A stretch of 64,000 nt of DNA from Pseudomonadota bacterium (lineage in GTDB: Bacteria; Myxococcota_A; UBA796; GCA-2862545), in contig SXOB01000088.1 in assembly GCA_005776945.1 (NCBI GenBank), positions 1 through 64,000 on the forward strand. Reading direction: 5' to 3'. A model generated the notes under the pieces. That model was not told where the DNA came from. It made no database searches and worked only from the letters and a program-made list of their open reading frames with translations. Numbering within the stretch: position 1 is the first letter of the stretch; every line of letters begins with the position of its first letter. A program made the translations under genes and the position numbers. Positions 43,404 through 51,927 of this stretch are shown here, one piece after another.

Positions 43404-43523
43404 ATGGCTGGCCGGCCCGTCAAACCCACCTGGCCCGCGCCAGAGCGCGTTGTGGCGCCGCCGTTGGCGCGCCTCGTGCGTCGACCGCTCGCGTTCCCCC
43501 TCTGGCCCATCCGGGGCAAGTAA
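43404..43523 (+). CDS. 39-residue leader peptide of the injection-system operon
   Basis: ATG 43404 is preceded by GAGGGAGGT (a strong ribosome binding site, spacing 3-5). The frame ends in TAA whose last A begins the ATG of the next gene. The peptide starts MAGRPVKPTWPAPERVVAPP and ends FPLWPIRGK: Pro, Arg and Trp rich, with no membrane segment. It is too short for automatic ORF callers. The ideal ribosome binding site and stop/start overlap argue that it is translated and couples translation into the Pvc16-like gene. Function unknown. Confidence 0.65.
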   Translation: MAGRPVKPTWPAPERVVAPPLARLVRRPLAFPLWPIRGK

Positions 43524-44191
43524 TGGTCCCGACCATGGGCAGCGTCGTGGGCGAGGTGACCGAAGCCATCGTTGCCCATTTGGCAAAGGGCTGGGTTGGC
43601 GAATCTCCGTCGATTCATGAGAACTTCAGCCAGCCGGATCGCGACGGGACCCCCGCATTGTTCGTCGCCCTTTACCGGCTTGCTCGGGGTGCGGGTTCGC
43701 ACTCTTGCCGGCGACCGGAGGTGCTTGGCGTCCCCTACTCTGAGGCATCGGAAGTGGGCGCGAAAGCGTGGGTGGCCAGGCCGCCTCTGAGGTTTGACGC
43801 CTACTATGCGGTCGCAGCGTCCGCGCGACATCGATCCGATGCGGAGCGCATCCTCGGCGCGGCGCTCGTGCGCCTTGGCGAAATCGCGACGCTGGTCGAC
43901 CGTCCTCGGCGCTTCTTTCTCGAGACTGGGGCGTGCGTCGATTCCAACGGCGCGCCGTGGTCGCCGACGACGGTCGGTGTCGCGCGGGAGCGCGTGGGCC
44001 TTGCGCTCGTCGATGACCTCGACGTCCACGGTGCGGCAGCGTTGTTTGCAGCCTGGCAGGCCCCATGGCGGCCCTACGTCACCTGGAAGGCCTCGGTGGC
44101 CCTGGACGGCCCCACGACCTCCAGGGCGCCCACTCGAATTCACGTCGCACGTCTGGAACCGCGTTCGATCCCACCCAAACAATCGGAGTGA
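43523..44191 (+). CDS. Pvc16 N-terminal-domain (DUF4255)-like tail-cap protein
   Basis: A 222-residue protein. The N-terminus VVGEVTEAIVAHLAKGWVGE is the usual opening of the Pvc16/DUF4255 family. RFDAYYAVAASARHRSDAERILGAALV corresponds to the conserved motif around the D-x-x-Y/W-x-L and 'R-x-x-D/A-x-x-I-L' region. In related systems this protein caps the sheath/tube end. ATG 43523 overlaps the TAA of the peptide gene. The tail is Pro/Arg rich. The next gene (sheath) starts 4 bp after the stop. Confidence 0.75.
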   Translation: MVPTMGSVVGEVTEAIVAHLAKGWVGESPSIHENFSQPDRDGTPALFVALYRLARGAGSHSCRRPEVLGVPYSEASEVGAKAWVARPPLRFDAYYAVAASARHRSDAERILGAALVRLGEIATLVDRPRRFFLETGACVDSNGAPWSPTTVGVARERVGLALVDDLDVHGAAALFAAWQAPWRPYVTWKASVALDGPTTSRAPTRIHVARLEPRSIPPKQSE

Positions 44192-44195
44192 AGCG

Positions 44196-45866
44196 ATGGA
44201 CATTCAAACCCCTGGCGTGTACGTCCGCGAGCTCGACGGTGGGGCGCGCCCCATCGCGGCCGTTCCCAGTTCAGTTGCCGGAATCTATGGCGCATTCCAT
44301 GTGGAATGTGTCGCCGGCATTCAATGGGAAGGCTCGGGTCTCATCGGGCGATTGGACGTCGATGAGCGCAACGGGTGCCTCGAACCCGTCGAGTTGCTTC
44401 GGGCGGCGACCCAACTCGAGAGCGCCGGCCTGACGCTCCGGGATCCGGGCGCGCTTGCCCGAGGCTGGCCTCGCGCATCGTGGGGACGTCACGGCGACGG
44501 GTGGCGTTTGGCCATCGGCCGAAACCACGCCGACATCGGCCCCGACAAAGTGGACGTGGACGGCCGGCCACTTGGCCTCACGGGGGCTGATTTCGCGCAG
44601 GCCGTTCGCACCACCCTGGGTCCGGCGGCCGAAGTTCCTGTCGACACAGGGGCCTTGTTGGCTGCGTACGGGGCGCGTCGGCGCGTGGCCCCGCAGGGCT
44701 TCTCGCTTCCTGCCGAGGCCGTGTTCAACAAGGCTGAGGCCCATCGATTTCTTGGCCGTTGGTTCGCCGGGTGGAGGGTTGCAGAGGGGGACCAAGTGAC
44801 GGCCGGCGACCTTGAGCGTCCAGGTCCGGTGCGGCGTGCGATGACGGCCTGGATGTCCCAGCATGACGTCTTTCGCTTCGTCGCCGCCGTCGATGGCTTT
44901 TTCGACAACGGCGGCAACAAGGCATGGTTGGTGTTGGAGGCCCGCCCGTCCGCCAGCGGGTCGATTCGTGAGGAAGCGTCCGACGGACGCGGACTCTACG
45001 CGCTGGATGGTTGCGAGGATGTGGCCATGTTGTTGGCGCCGGGCCTTCCGGAAGAAAACCAGCGCGAGGTACTCGAGCATTGCGAGGTGCGCAAGGATCG
45101 ATTTGCGATTCTGGATGGTCCGGTGGTGTCGACGGGAGAGGTGGCGGCGCCGTCGTCGGACCGCGGCTTTGGTGCCATGTATGTGCCTTGGGTCAAAACG
45201 CAGCGTCCAGCGTGGTTCGAGGGTTCCTCGGCCCCGGCCATCCCGGACGAACACCGCCGTCGGTTTGTTCCACCGCAGAACCACGAGGTCGTCGTGCCCC
45301 CAAGCGGGCACGTCGCGGGTGTATTCGCCCGAGTCGATGCGGGGCGGGGCGTCCACAAGGCGCCTGCGAACGAGACGATTTTGGGGATCACCGGGTTGTC
45401 CCAGTCGATCCACGCTGGCGAGCAGGGCCGCTACAACGACCGCGGCGTCAACGTCCTTCGCGCCTTCGAGGGGCGCGGCATCCGCGTGTGGGGGGCGCGG
45501 ACGCTCGGGACCCTATCCGGTCCCGCCTGGAAATACGTGAACGTGCGGCGCCTCTTCATTCAGGTGGAGCGCTCCATTCAAGCTGGGCTCACGTGGGCTG
45601 TATTCGAGCCCAACGATGCGTTGCTGTGGAGCCGCATCGAGCGCGACGTTCGTGCCTACCTGCTGCGCGTTTGGTCCGGGGGGGCGCTGTTTGGGAAGAC
45701 GGCCGAAGAGGCGTTCTTCGTCCGATGTGATGCCGAGTCGAATCCCCGTTGGGCCATCGACGCGGGCCAGGTCAACGTCGTTGTCGGCATTGCCCCAGTC
45801 AAACCGGCTGAGTTCGTGATCTTCACGATCGGGCAGTGGGACGGCGGTTCTGACGTGAACGAGTAA
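44196..45866 (+). CDS. Contractile tail sheath protein
   Basis: A 556-residue sheath. The opening MDIQTPGVYVRELDGG is the signature of contractile tail sheaths. The C-terminal domain has NETILGITGLSQSI, then DRGVNVLRAFEGRGIRVWGA, YVNVRRLFIQVERSI and FEPNDALLWSRIERDV. This C-terminal fold interlocks subunits of the sheath lattice and drives contraction. It sits between the Pvc16-like cap and the tube, the standard order. GGAG precedes ATG 44196. Confidence 0.95.
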   Translation: MDIQTPGVYVRELDGGARPIAAVPSSVAGIYGAFHVECVAGIQWEGSGLIGRLDVDERNGCLEPVELLRAATQLESAGLTLRDPGALARGWPRASWGRHGDGWRLAIGRNHADIGPDKVDVDGRPLGLTGADFAQAVRTTLGPAAEVPVDTGALLAAYGARRRVAPQGFSLPAEAVFNKAEAHRFLGRWFAGWRVAEGDQVTAGDLERPGPVRRAMTAWMSQHDVFRFVAAVDGFFDNGGNKAWLVLEARPSASGSIREEASDGRGLYALDGCEDVAMLLAPGLPEENQREVLEHCEVRKDRFAILDGPVVSTGEVAAPSSDRGFGAMYVPWVKTQRPAWFEGSSAPAIPDEHRRRFVPPQNHEVVVPPSGHVAGVFARVDAGRGVHKAPANETILGITGLSQSIHAGEQGRYNDRGVNVLRAFEGRGIRVWGARTLGTLSGPAWKYVNVRRLFIQVERSIQAGLTWAVFEPNDALLWSRIERDVRAYLLRVWSGGALFGKTAEEAFFVRCDAESNPRWAIDAGQVNVVVGIAPVKPAEFVIFTIGQWDGGSDVNE

Positions 45867-45891
45867 TCCGTCCTTTTCAGGAGAACGACCC

Positions 45892-46338
45892 ATGGACACT
45901 GAACAACTCTACGGCGCCTACCATTTCCTCCTGGAGGTGGCCGGCGTGACTCCGGACCAGAAGACGATCGTCGGGGGCTTCAAGTCGCTCAGCGGGATGA
46001 CTTCGGAAACTGAGGTCATCGAGTTCAAACAAGGAAATGATCGAGTGATTCGAAAAAAGCCAGGTCGGACGAAATACTCGAACATCGTTCTCGAACGGGG
46101 ATTTACGGCCTCGAAGGACCTCTGGCAGTGGCGGAAGGCGATCGAAGACGGTGAGATCGACCGACGGTCGGGAACCATCACAATTCTCGATCAAGACATG
46201 TCGACCATCGTCGCCCAATACAACTTCTTCGAGGGCTGGCCATGCAAATGGCATGTGCCAGAGTTGGACTCGGATGCGGCCGGTTTGGCCATTGAGAAGA
46301 TCGAGATCTCGGTCGAAAAAATCGAACGCGTGAGTTGA
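45892..46338 (+). CDS. Contractile injection system inner tube protein
   Basis: A 148-residue protein of the gp19/Hcp-like tube family. AYHFLLEVAGVTPDQ, GGFKSLSGMTSETEVIEFKQ and LERGFTASKDLWQW are characteristic. It stacks as hexameric rings within the sheath. AGGAGA ribosome binding site 8 bp before the ATG. Normal length for the family. Confidence 0.95.
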   Translation: MDTEQLYGAYHFLLEVAGVTPDQKTIVGGFKSLSGMTSETEVIEFKQGNDRVIRKKPGRTKYSNIVLERGFTASKDLWQWRKAIEDGEIDRRSGTITILDQDMSTIVAQYNFFEGWPCKWHVPELDSDAAGLAIEKIEISVEKIERVS

Positions 46339-46347
46339 GGAGGCGCC

Positions 46348-46710
46348 ATGGTTCGGACCGAATATGAGTTCATTCTACCTTTCGGATTCGTCGATGCGGC
46401 TGGGGTGGTCCACCGCGAGGGCGTGATGCGCCTGGCAACGGCCAGGGACGAAATTGCACCGCTGAATGACCTGCGAGTGCAACGCAACCGCGCCTACCTG
46501 ATTGTGGTCCTTCTTTCCCGCGTCATCACTCGGCTAGGGGACCTCCCCGCCGTTGACGCGAACGTGGTTGAGGGCCTCTTCGCAGCCGACCTTCGGTTTC
46601 TCGAGGAGCTCTACAATCGCGTCAATGAGGACGATGCTCGCGTCGAATTGGCCTGCCCGCAATGTGACCATCGTTTCGAGCGGGAGTTTGGCCGAGTGGG
46701 GGAATCGTGA
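46348..46710 (+). CDS. Injection-system assembly-chaperone-like protein with CxxC
   Basis: A 120-residue protein. EFILPFGFVDAAGVVHREGVM and LATARDEIAP open with the pattern seen in proteins that follow eCIS tube genes, related to phage baseplate hub assembly chaperones. A C-terminal CPQCDH is half of a zinc-binding pair. GAGGAGG precedes the ATG. Stop overlaps the start of the next small gene. The role is inferred from family and position. Confidence 0.65.
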   Translation: MVRTEYEFILPFGFVDAAGVVHREGVMRLATARDEIAPLNDLRVQRNRAYLIVVLLSRVITRLGDLPAVDANVVEGLFAADLRFLEELYNRVNEDDARVELACPQCDHRFEREFGRVGES

Positions 46711-46871
46711 GCTACCCCTTGGGCGCCATCCAGGAGGAGGTAGCGTTCGTGGCGTACCATTTGCATTGGGGGAGGGAGGCGTTGCTGGACCTCCCCCATG
46801 CGGAGCGACGCGCTTGGGTGGCCTCGGTGTCAGACATCAATCAGCGCATCAATGATGGGCAAGGCCGGTGA
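46707..46871 (+). CDS. 54-residue DUF6760-like protein
   Basis: GTG 46707 overlaps the preceding stop, and the TGA at 46869-46871 overlaps the next GTG. MSYPLGAIQEEVAFVAYHLH and ERRAWVASVSDINQRIN match the small proteins often found in this place in eCIS operons. It is too short for an ordinary ORF cut-off. It likely has a structural or assembly role; none is established. Confidence 0.75.
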   Translation: MSYPLGAIQEEVAFVAYHLHWGREALLDLPHAERRAWVASVSDINQRINDGQGR

Positions 46872-47953
46872 TCGACGTCTACCGCCTGCAGGTCACCCAC
46901 CGAGAGCGGCGGTTGGCAGCGGCATTGGCGCCGAGCTGGAGAATCGTCGTGCCTGTCGCCCGCAGTCGTTGGCGGGACCCGGGCCCATCTGAAGTCCAGC
47001 GTTGGTGCTTGTCGGGAGTACATGAAATCGTAGCCCAGCCCTGGCTTTCGATGTTGGGGTCCGCGACGGAACGGGCGTTGGGTACCCATTTTGCGCACGG
47101 TGGGCGCAGTATTGAGGTCATCGCAGTCAGGGTTCCGGACGCGTCCCCGGCGTGGCGGCACGTCGACGACGCGGACCTGCGCGCGGTGTGGCTGGGCGCG
47201 TTGTTGGAGGCCGGCGATGCCGCTCCCGTCAGCGTCCTTGGCGTTGGGGGTGTGCCGGACGCCACGCTGGCGGCCTGGGTGGCGACGATGGTGGGTCTGG
47301 GCGTCGGACCCGTCGTTCTCGAGGGGCCGAATGGAGGCGTCGAGAAGGCGGAAGCGTGGGCGTTGAGGATGGGTGAGCGCCTTGGCGCGTCGGCCCGGGG
47401 TGCGGTGGCCGTGTTCGGCGGCCTGGCCGTGGGTGGAGAGCGGACGTCGGCCGTCGCGGCCGTCACGGGGCTGTGGTCTCGATTGGAGGCGACGTGGGGC
47501 GCGCTCGGGCTGTGCGTTTCCCTCTCGGAGGGCCGGCTGGAGCCGGGGTACGAGCCACTCGAGTGGGCGGCACCTGCCTGGGAGCCGCGACGCGTGATTG
47601 GCTTTCGGTCTTCCGGGTCACGTGGCGTCACTGTGTGGGGCGCGGCGACGCTCGCAGGTCCTGATCATGGAATTCACACCTTGCGCGTGCAGCGAACGCT
47701 GGAGTGCGCCATTCGGCGCGGGTTGACGTGGTTGGTCTTCGAACCCATGCCGCGCGATGGCTGGAGCGCGATCGAGCATGCCGTGGGGCACTTGCTGGAC
47801 CCTTGGTTTGCCGCAGGGCTCATCCAGGCGCCGCGCCATCAGGAGCAATCCATTCGCGTGACCGGCGCGGATGGTGTGATCCGAATCGATATCGCCGTCG
47901 CGCTGCCGACGACGATTTCGGACGTCGTCTTCGACGTTGTTCTGGAGGCGTGA
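46868..47953 (+). CDS. Second, divergent sheath-like protein
   Basis: A 361-residue protein. Its C-terminal half parallels the main sheath: GVTVWGAATLAGPDHGIHTL aligns with GIRVWGARTLGTLSGPAWKY, and LRVQRTLECAIRRGLTWLVFEP with the VERSIQAGLTWAVFEP segment. The N-terminal sheath-opening motif (TPGVYVxE) is missing. Some eCIS have several sheath paralogues of different length. It could form the baseplate-proximal sheath collar. GTG start overlaps the preceding stop by 4 bp. Confidence 0.75.
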   Translation: MIDVYRLQVTHRERRLAAALAPSWRIVVPVARSRWRDPGPSEVQRWCLSGVHEIVAQPWLSMLGSATERALGTHFAHGGRSIEVIAVRVPDASPAWRHVDDADLRAVWLGALLEAGDAAPVSVLGVGGVPDATLAAWVATMVGLGVGPVVLEGPNGGVEKAEAWALRMGERLGASARGAVAVFGGLAVGGERTSAVAAVTGLWSRLEATWGALGLCVSLSEGRLEPGYEPLEWAAPAWEPRRVIGFRSSGSRGVTVWGAATLAGPDHGIHTLRVQRTLECAIRRGLTWLVFEPMPRDGWSAIEHAVGHLLDPWFAAGLIQAPRHQEQSIRVTGADGVIRIDIAVALPTTISDVVFDVVLEA

Positions 47954-48397
47954 TTGGGGCCCTACGGTGCTAGCACCTTTTCGCTGGAGGTATTTGACGG
48001 TTTCGTTCATGTCGAGGTGGCCAATTTCCTCCGCTGCGAAGGCCTCTCCTGCCGGTCTGAGGTATTCGAAATCGTGGAGGGAGGCGTCGCAGACAGGACC
48101 CACCGCCGCCCGGGTGTGTCACGCTGGGACCCGCTCGTCCTGACCACCGCGACCGAGGCGTCGGTGTTTCTGCTGGAGTGGCGGGATCGTCACATGCGCG
48201 GCGGCTTTGGCGAGCGGGTGCGGACCTCGGGCAACGTTGCACTCCGCGGTCCCGACGGTTGCGTGCTTCGGCGCTGGCATTTCCTTTCCGCTTGGCCAGT
48301 CGCTTGGAGCGGCCCCATCCTGGATTCGATGACATCCCAAATCGCTGTCGAGCGTCTTGAACTCCATCACGACGGCCTCCGGGTCACCGATCGGTGA
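47954..48397 (+). CDS. Second tube-like protein
   Basis: A 147-residue protein. SLEVFDGFVHVEVANFLRCEG and WDPLVLTTATEASVFLLEW fit a divergent gp19-like tube paralogue (Afp5-type). The TTG start follows directly after the previous stop. It probably makes the specialised tube layer joining the baseplate to the main tube. Sequence similarity to the main tube at 45892 is low. Confidence 0.7.
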   Translation: MGPYGASTFSLEVFDGFVHVEVANFLRCEGLSCRSEVFEIVEGGVADRTHRRPGVSRWDPLVLTTATEASVFLLEWRDRHMRGGFGERVRTSGNVALRGPDGCVLRRWHFLSAWPVAWSGPILDSMTSQIAVERLELHHDGLRVTDR

Positions 48398-50295
48398 TGG
48401 AAGCGCCTGTCGACCGAAGTCTGGCCCGACTGTCGGCGGCGTTGCCGTGGGCGCCGGAGGAGCGAATCTGGCTGTCGTCGGAACCCTACTGGCGGAGTTT
48501 GGCACCGGGAGCGCCAGCGGCATCGGCCGACGATCCCTCGACCGCCGCCTCGCCGGCGGGTGCGACGTGGCAGCCCCAGTTTTCTGGGAGAGAGCCCGGG
48601 GCGGCGGAAGCGAGATTGGACGTGCCGAACGGCAAGGGAGTAGGCGCGCTGCCCCCGAGGCACGTGGCGCCCGGGTGGTTTCGGCGCGCCACGTCGCGAG
48701 TTGGAGGCCTCGCGCCTCAGAGGGTGGCACAAGGCGACGCGGCTCGCAGGCTTTGGAAGCCCTCGGCCGCGAGTGGCACCGACCGGCTGCAGCGACCAGG
48801 CACAACCCGCCTGAGTTGCGATGGGCAGCCGCGATGGAGGTCCAAGGGGACGGAAGCCGCGTCACGCACCGTGAGCGGCGGTTGGGGCGCGCCTGAACCT
48901 GAGCGCATTGCCCGCAGGTCTTCGGTGGCACGAGGAGGGGGGCAGTTGCGTGAGCATGCCTCACACATGCCCACCGTCCGCCCGACGCGCAGCGCCGGCG
49001 GTCCGTTCCAGCATGCGGGGTCGCAGTCGACCGCGTCCGACTTGGCGACGGGAAAGCCGCAGGAGCGGCCGCGTCGGACGATGGCCATGGCTTGGTCGAC
49101 GAATCTGGCTGGCCCCACTCGTGGACGGTGGAGCGGCGAGCGGGTCCAGGGTCTGAACCCCCGACCGAGTCCCGCGTCGCGAGGGTCGGACGGCCGGATC
49201 GCTCACGACAGTTTGGAATCTGCGTGGCGCCCCTTCGGCCCCGAACGCATTGGGACGCCATTGGCGTCGGCCACGACCCGAGTCCCAGGCCTTCAGTCCG
49301 CGTTCGACGCCGCCGCGGTGCGCCCAGGGGCCAACGGCTTTCCGGTGGCCGGTCGGGCATCTGCGACTGCGCCACGTCGGGCCATGGCGGAAAATGCCAT
49401 GGCCCCAGCACCTGGTCTCCCCGACGCGTCGGCAGAGCTCAGAGGACCCGTGGGTGCCAAGGCCGAATCAGAGGCGCAGCCGCTTCCGTTGCGCGGCGCA
49501 GCCTTGGCGGGCGCGCCGAACGGGGCCGGGGTGGCTGGCTCTATGGCCCTGCCCCGGGGACGCGGCGAAAGGGTCGTGAAGGCCTTGGGCATCGACCCAT
49601 CTCCCCGTCGCCTGCGGTCTTCACTCGCGAGCCGTGCCGAGGTAGCCGTTGGCGGCGGTCTGCTGCGTTCGTCGATGACGACGCAAGGGCGACGCGGCCG
49701 ATGGATGGCGCCTCCCACAGACCGGTTCCCTTACCGTCAAGGCCGGGATGCGGAGGCCAAGGACGTCGGCCAGGCTGACGGGGCGGCGATCTCGGCCCTT
49801 CATCATCCTGCGCGTCCGACGAACGGGTCGATCGTACGCCGGGACGGTGAGGAAGTCTCGCGGGTCGGAGTCGTTGCGGGCCAGCCTCCGACCGGCCTGC
49901 CGACGACGTCGTCTCGTGTGAGTTCGGCTCACATGGACCGAGGGCAGCGCGCCTTCGGGTCCCCGGCCCAGACGTTGGCGATGTCGCGAGCGGACAAGGG
50001 CCACGGCAATGCGGAGGCCTCAGTGCCTTCGGAGGCGGATCCCAGTCCCACAATGGCTCCGGAGCGTCGATGGCACCGCAGCGAGCCCGCAATTGGATCG
50101 AGAATCGCGCAGGTGATGCCGGCTCCGGTGCTGGTTCGCACGGCGGTCACCGAGGCGTCGCCGGTTCCCAGAGCGGAGCCTGCCGAAGGCACTTCCGCGC
50201 CGGAAGCGAAGGTCGATGCTTCCTTGGTGGAGGCCATCGTCGAGCGGGTGCTGGAGCGCCGAGAGGGGTCGGTCCGTGACCCCCGAGGTTGGTAA
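48394..50295 (+). CDS. 633-residue disordered protein within the injection-system operon
   Basis: The frame is open for 1.9 kb and both ends overlap neighbouring genes (GTGATG at 48394; 20 bp overlap with the next gene), which supports it as real. Residues 1-35 (ARLSAALPWAPEERIWLSSE) look folded. The middle ~550 residues are rich in Ala, Pro, Ser, Arg, Gly and Trp and have no domain. The last 30 (VDASLVEAIVERVLERREGS) form a helix. Composition does not suit a classical coiled-coil tape measure. It could be a tape-measure substitute, tube-lumen cargo or scaffold. No family recognised. Confidence 0.6.
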   Translation: MMEAPVDRSLARLSAALPWAPEERIWLSSEPYWRSLAPGAPAASADDPSTAASPAGATWQPQFSGREPGAAEARLDVPNGKGVGALPPRHVAPGWFRRATSRVGGLAPQRVAQGDAARRLWKPSAASGTDRLQRPGTTRLSCDGQPRWRSKGTEAASRTVSGGWGAPEPERIARRSSVARGGGQLREHASHMPTVRPTRSAGGPFQHAGSQSTASDLATGKPQERPRRTMAMAWSTNLAGPTRGRWSGERVQGLNPRPSPASRGSDGRIAHDSLESAWRPFGPERIGTPLASATTRVPGLQSAFDAAAVRPGANGFPVAGRASATAPRRAMAENAMAPAPGLPDASAELRGPVGAKAESEAQPLPLRGAALAGAPNGAGVAGSMALPRGRGERVVKALGIDPSPRRLRSSLASRAEVAVGGGLLRSSMTTQGRRGRWMAPPTDRFPYRQGRDAEAKDVGQADGAAISALHHPARPTNGSIVRRDGEEVSRVGVVAGQPPTGLPTTSSRVSSAHMDRGQRAFGSPAQTLAMSRADKGHGNAEASVPSEADPSPTMAPERRWHRSEPAIGSRIAQVMPAPVLVRTAVTEASPVPRAEPAEGTSAPEAKVDASLVEAIVERVLERREGSVRDPRGW

Positions 50296-50938
50296 GGCTT
50301 GTTGGATTGACGTCGATCGAGGCGACGTTTTTCACGTTCAGTTCAATCCTAACGCGCTCGCGATTCAGGAGCGCGCGGTTTGGACCCCTTCTGAAGAGCA
50401 TGAAACCGACCGGCCCCCCCTCCGATATGAAAAGGGGACCGCGTCCAAGCTGAGTTGCGATCTCGTCTTCGACACCACCGATGACGGCTCGGACGTGGGT
50501 CGATGCTGGGTCGATCCGCTGCGGGAGTTTCTGCGTTGTGGCATCGATGGCGTCGGCGAAGAGGGAGGTGCCTTGGCCCGGCCGCCGTACGCGACCTTTG
50601 AGTGGGGGCCCTTCCGCTTTGAAGGCGTCATCGAATCGCTGGAGGTAAGTCTGATCTTTTTTTCGCGGAACGGGACTCCGCTGCGAGCGAAGGTCAAGGT
50701 CCACATGTTGGAGCGCCCGCCGGAAGTGCGAGCGGCTGGTCGGGTCGGCACCGGACCCACTTGGATCGAGCCGGCGGAACCCATGGTCGGGCCTGTGACG
50801 ACGACGGGCCGTCCTGGCGAAACCCTGCTTGACGTTTCCGTGCGGACCGGGCGCAGCGTGGACGATCTTGCAAAGGTCTCAGGTGTTTCGGATCCTGAGG
50901 CGGAGGTGGGTGGTGTCGGCTTTGGGGCGGCGCCATGA
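50276..50938 (+). CDS. LysM-type tube-initiator/baseplate protein (Afp7/Pvc7-like)
   Basis: A 220-residue protein from GTG 50276. FHVQFNPNALAIQERAVW, RYEKGTASKLSCDLVFDT and RGPFRFEGVIESLEVSLIFF-type text (EWGPFRFEGVIESLEVSL here) match the conserved CIS tube-initiator family. A C-terminal LysM-like remnant is PGETLLDVSVRTGRSVDDLA. It joins the inner tube to the hub. Coupled to both neighbours; its stop overlaps the hub start. Confidence 0.85.
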   Translation: MTPEVGKACWIDVDRGDVFHVQFNPNALAIQERAVWTPSEEHETDRPPLRYEKGTASKLSCDLVFDTTDDGSDVGRCWVDPLREFLRCGIDGVGEEGGALARPPYATFEWGPFRFEGVIESLEVSLIFFSRNGTPLRAKVKVHMLERPPEVRAAGRVGTGPTWIEPAEPMVGPVTTTGRPGETLLDVSVRTGRSVDDLAKVSGVSDPEAEVGGVGFGAAP

Positions 50939-51927
50939 CAAGTTTTCGGCTCAACGTGGGAGGGGGCGTGTGGGAGGGCGGGCGAGCAAGTGGGCTCGCC
51001 GATGTCGAGTGGTCTCACGCGCTCGATGGCATTGAAACTGCCCGTTTCACCTTGGACGCGGCGTCGGACCCGGCACTTGCGGCGTTGAAGCCAGGGCTGG
51101 AAGTTGCACTCTGGTTGGATGGAATCTGTGTTTTCGAAGGCACAGTGGGTTCGCGCGACCTGGTGTGGCGCGGTCCCCACCACCGGCTCGGTGCGACGTG
51201 TATCGGTCGAGCGCATGTCTTGCGCGGTGCGCCAAGGACGCGGACGTTCGACGGTCTCACCGACGCCCAAGCGGTTCAGCAAGTCGTCGAGGAGGCCGGC
51301 CTGTCCCTTCGTGAGTGCCGTTTGCTCGATGGAACAAGGCGGATCGAGGTGCAATGGGCGGAAACCGACTGGAGCCTGCTCGGGCGGTTGGCGGCGCGCA
51401 ACGGCTGCGCTGTTTGGACCGCCGGGCACGACGTCGCCATCGGTGTTCCGGGCCGCGGACGGCCGAATCGGCGAGTGGAGCGCGAATCGGTCGTCGAGTT
51501 GGAATGGACGGAAGACGCCAGCGACCGGCCAACGTCCGTCGCCGTCGCCCATTGGGATTGGCGGCGCAAGGTTTCCGTTGCGCCGACGGTTCTGCTCACC
51601 GACGTGGACGGCGTTGCCGGAGGTCGACCCTCCCCTGGATTCCGCGACTGCGTTGTCCTGCATGATGTGGGCTCAGATGGTCAGGCTGTGGCGGAGACGG
51701 TCGCGGAGCATGAGGCCGCGGCGCGCGCGCGCGACGGTGTCCGTGGCCGACTGGTGTTGGCTGGCGATCCCTCATGGCGGGTGGGCGATGTCCTGCACAT
51801 CGCCGACATGAGCTGGGTCGTCGGCGGGCCGCTCCTCGTGACCCGGGTCCGTCACCGCGTCACCGCGGGGCGGGGGTTTTCGACGGAGTTGTTCGTGTGC
51901 GGAAGCGCCGCTGGGGAGGAGACATGA
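50935..51927 (+). CDS. Spike hub protein, gpD/VgrG-like, without OB/spike domain
   Basis: A 330-residue protein. DVEWSHALDGIETARFTLDA and DGICVFEGTVGSRDLVW match the phage late-control D (gp27/VgrG N-terminal) hub. LVLAGDPSWRVGDVLHIADM is the hub's second barrel region. Afp8/Pvc8 relatives are longer and carry a gp5-like OB fold and needle at the C-terminus. Here the protein ends at the hub, so the piercing spike must be supplied by another gene or be absent. Stop overlaps gp25 start. Confidence 0.85.
   Translation: MTSFRLNVGGGVWEGGRASGLADVEWSHALDGIETARFTLDAASDPALAALKPGLEVALWLDGICVFEGTVGSRDLVWRGPHHRLGATCIGRAHVLRGAPRTRTFDGLTDAQAVQQVVEEAGLSLRECRLLDGTRRIEVQWAETDWSLLGRLAARNGCAVWTAGHDVAIGVPGRGRPNRRVERESVVELEWTEDASDRPTSVAVAHWDWRRKVSVAPTVLLTDVDGVAGGRPSPGFRDCVVLHDVGSDGQAVAETVAEHEAAARARDGVRGRLVLAGDPSWRVGDVLHIADMSWVVGGPLLVTRVRHRVTAGRGFSTELFVCGSAAGEET

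Noticed and set aside
48394-50295. Dismissing the 633-codon frame as random GC-rich open frame
   Set aside because: Both ends fit precisely with coupled neighbours, and no other gene accounts for the 1.9-kb space, so it was kept as a gene at moderate confidence.
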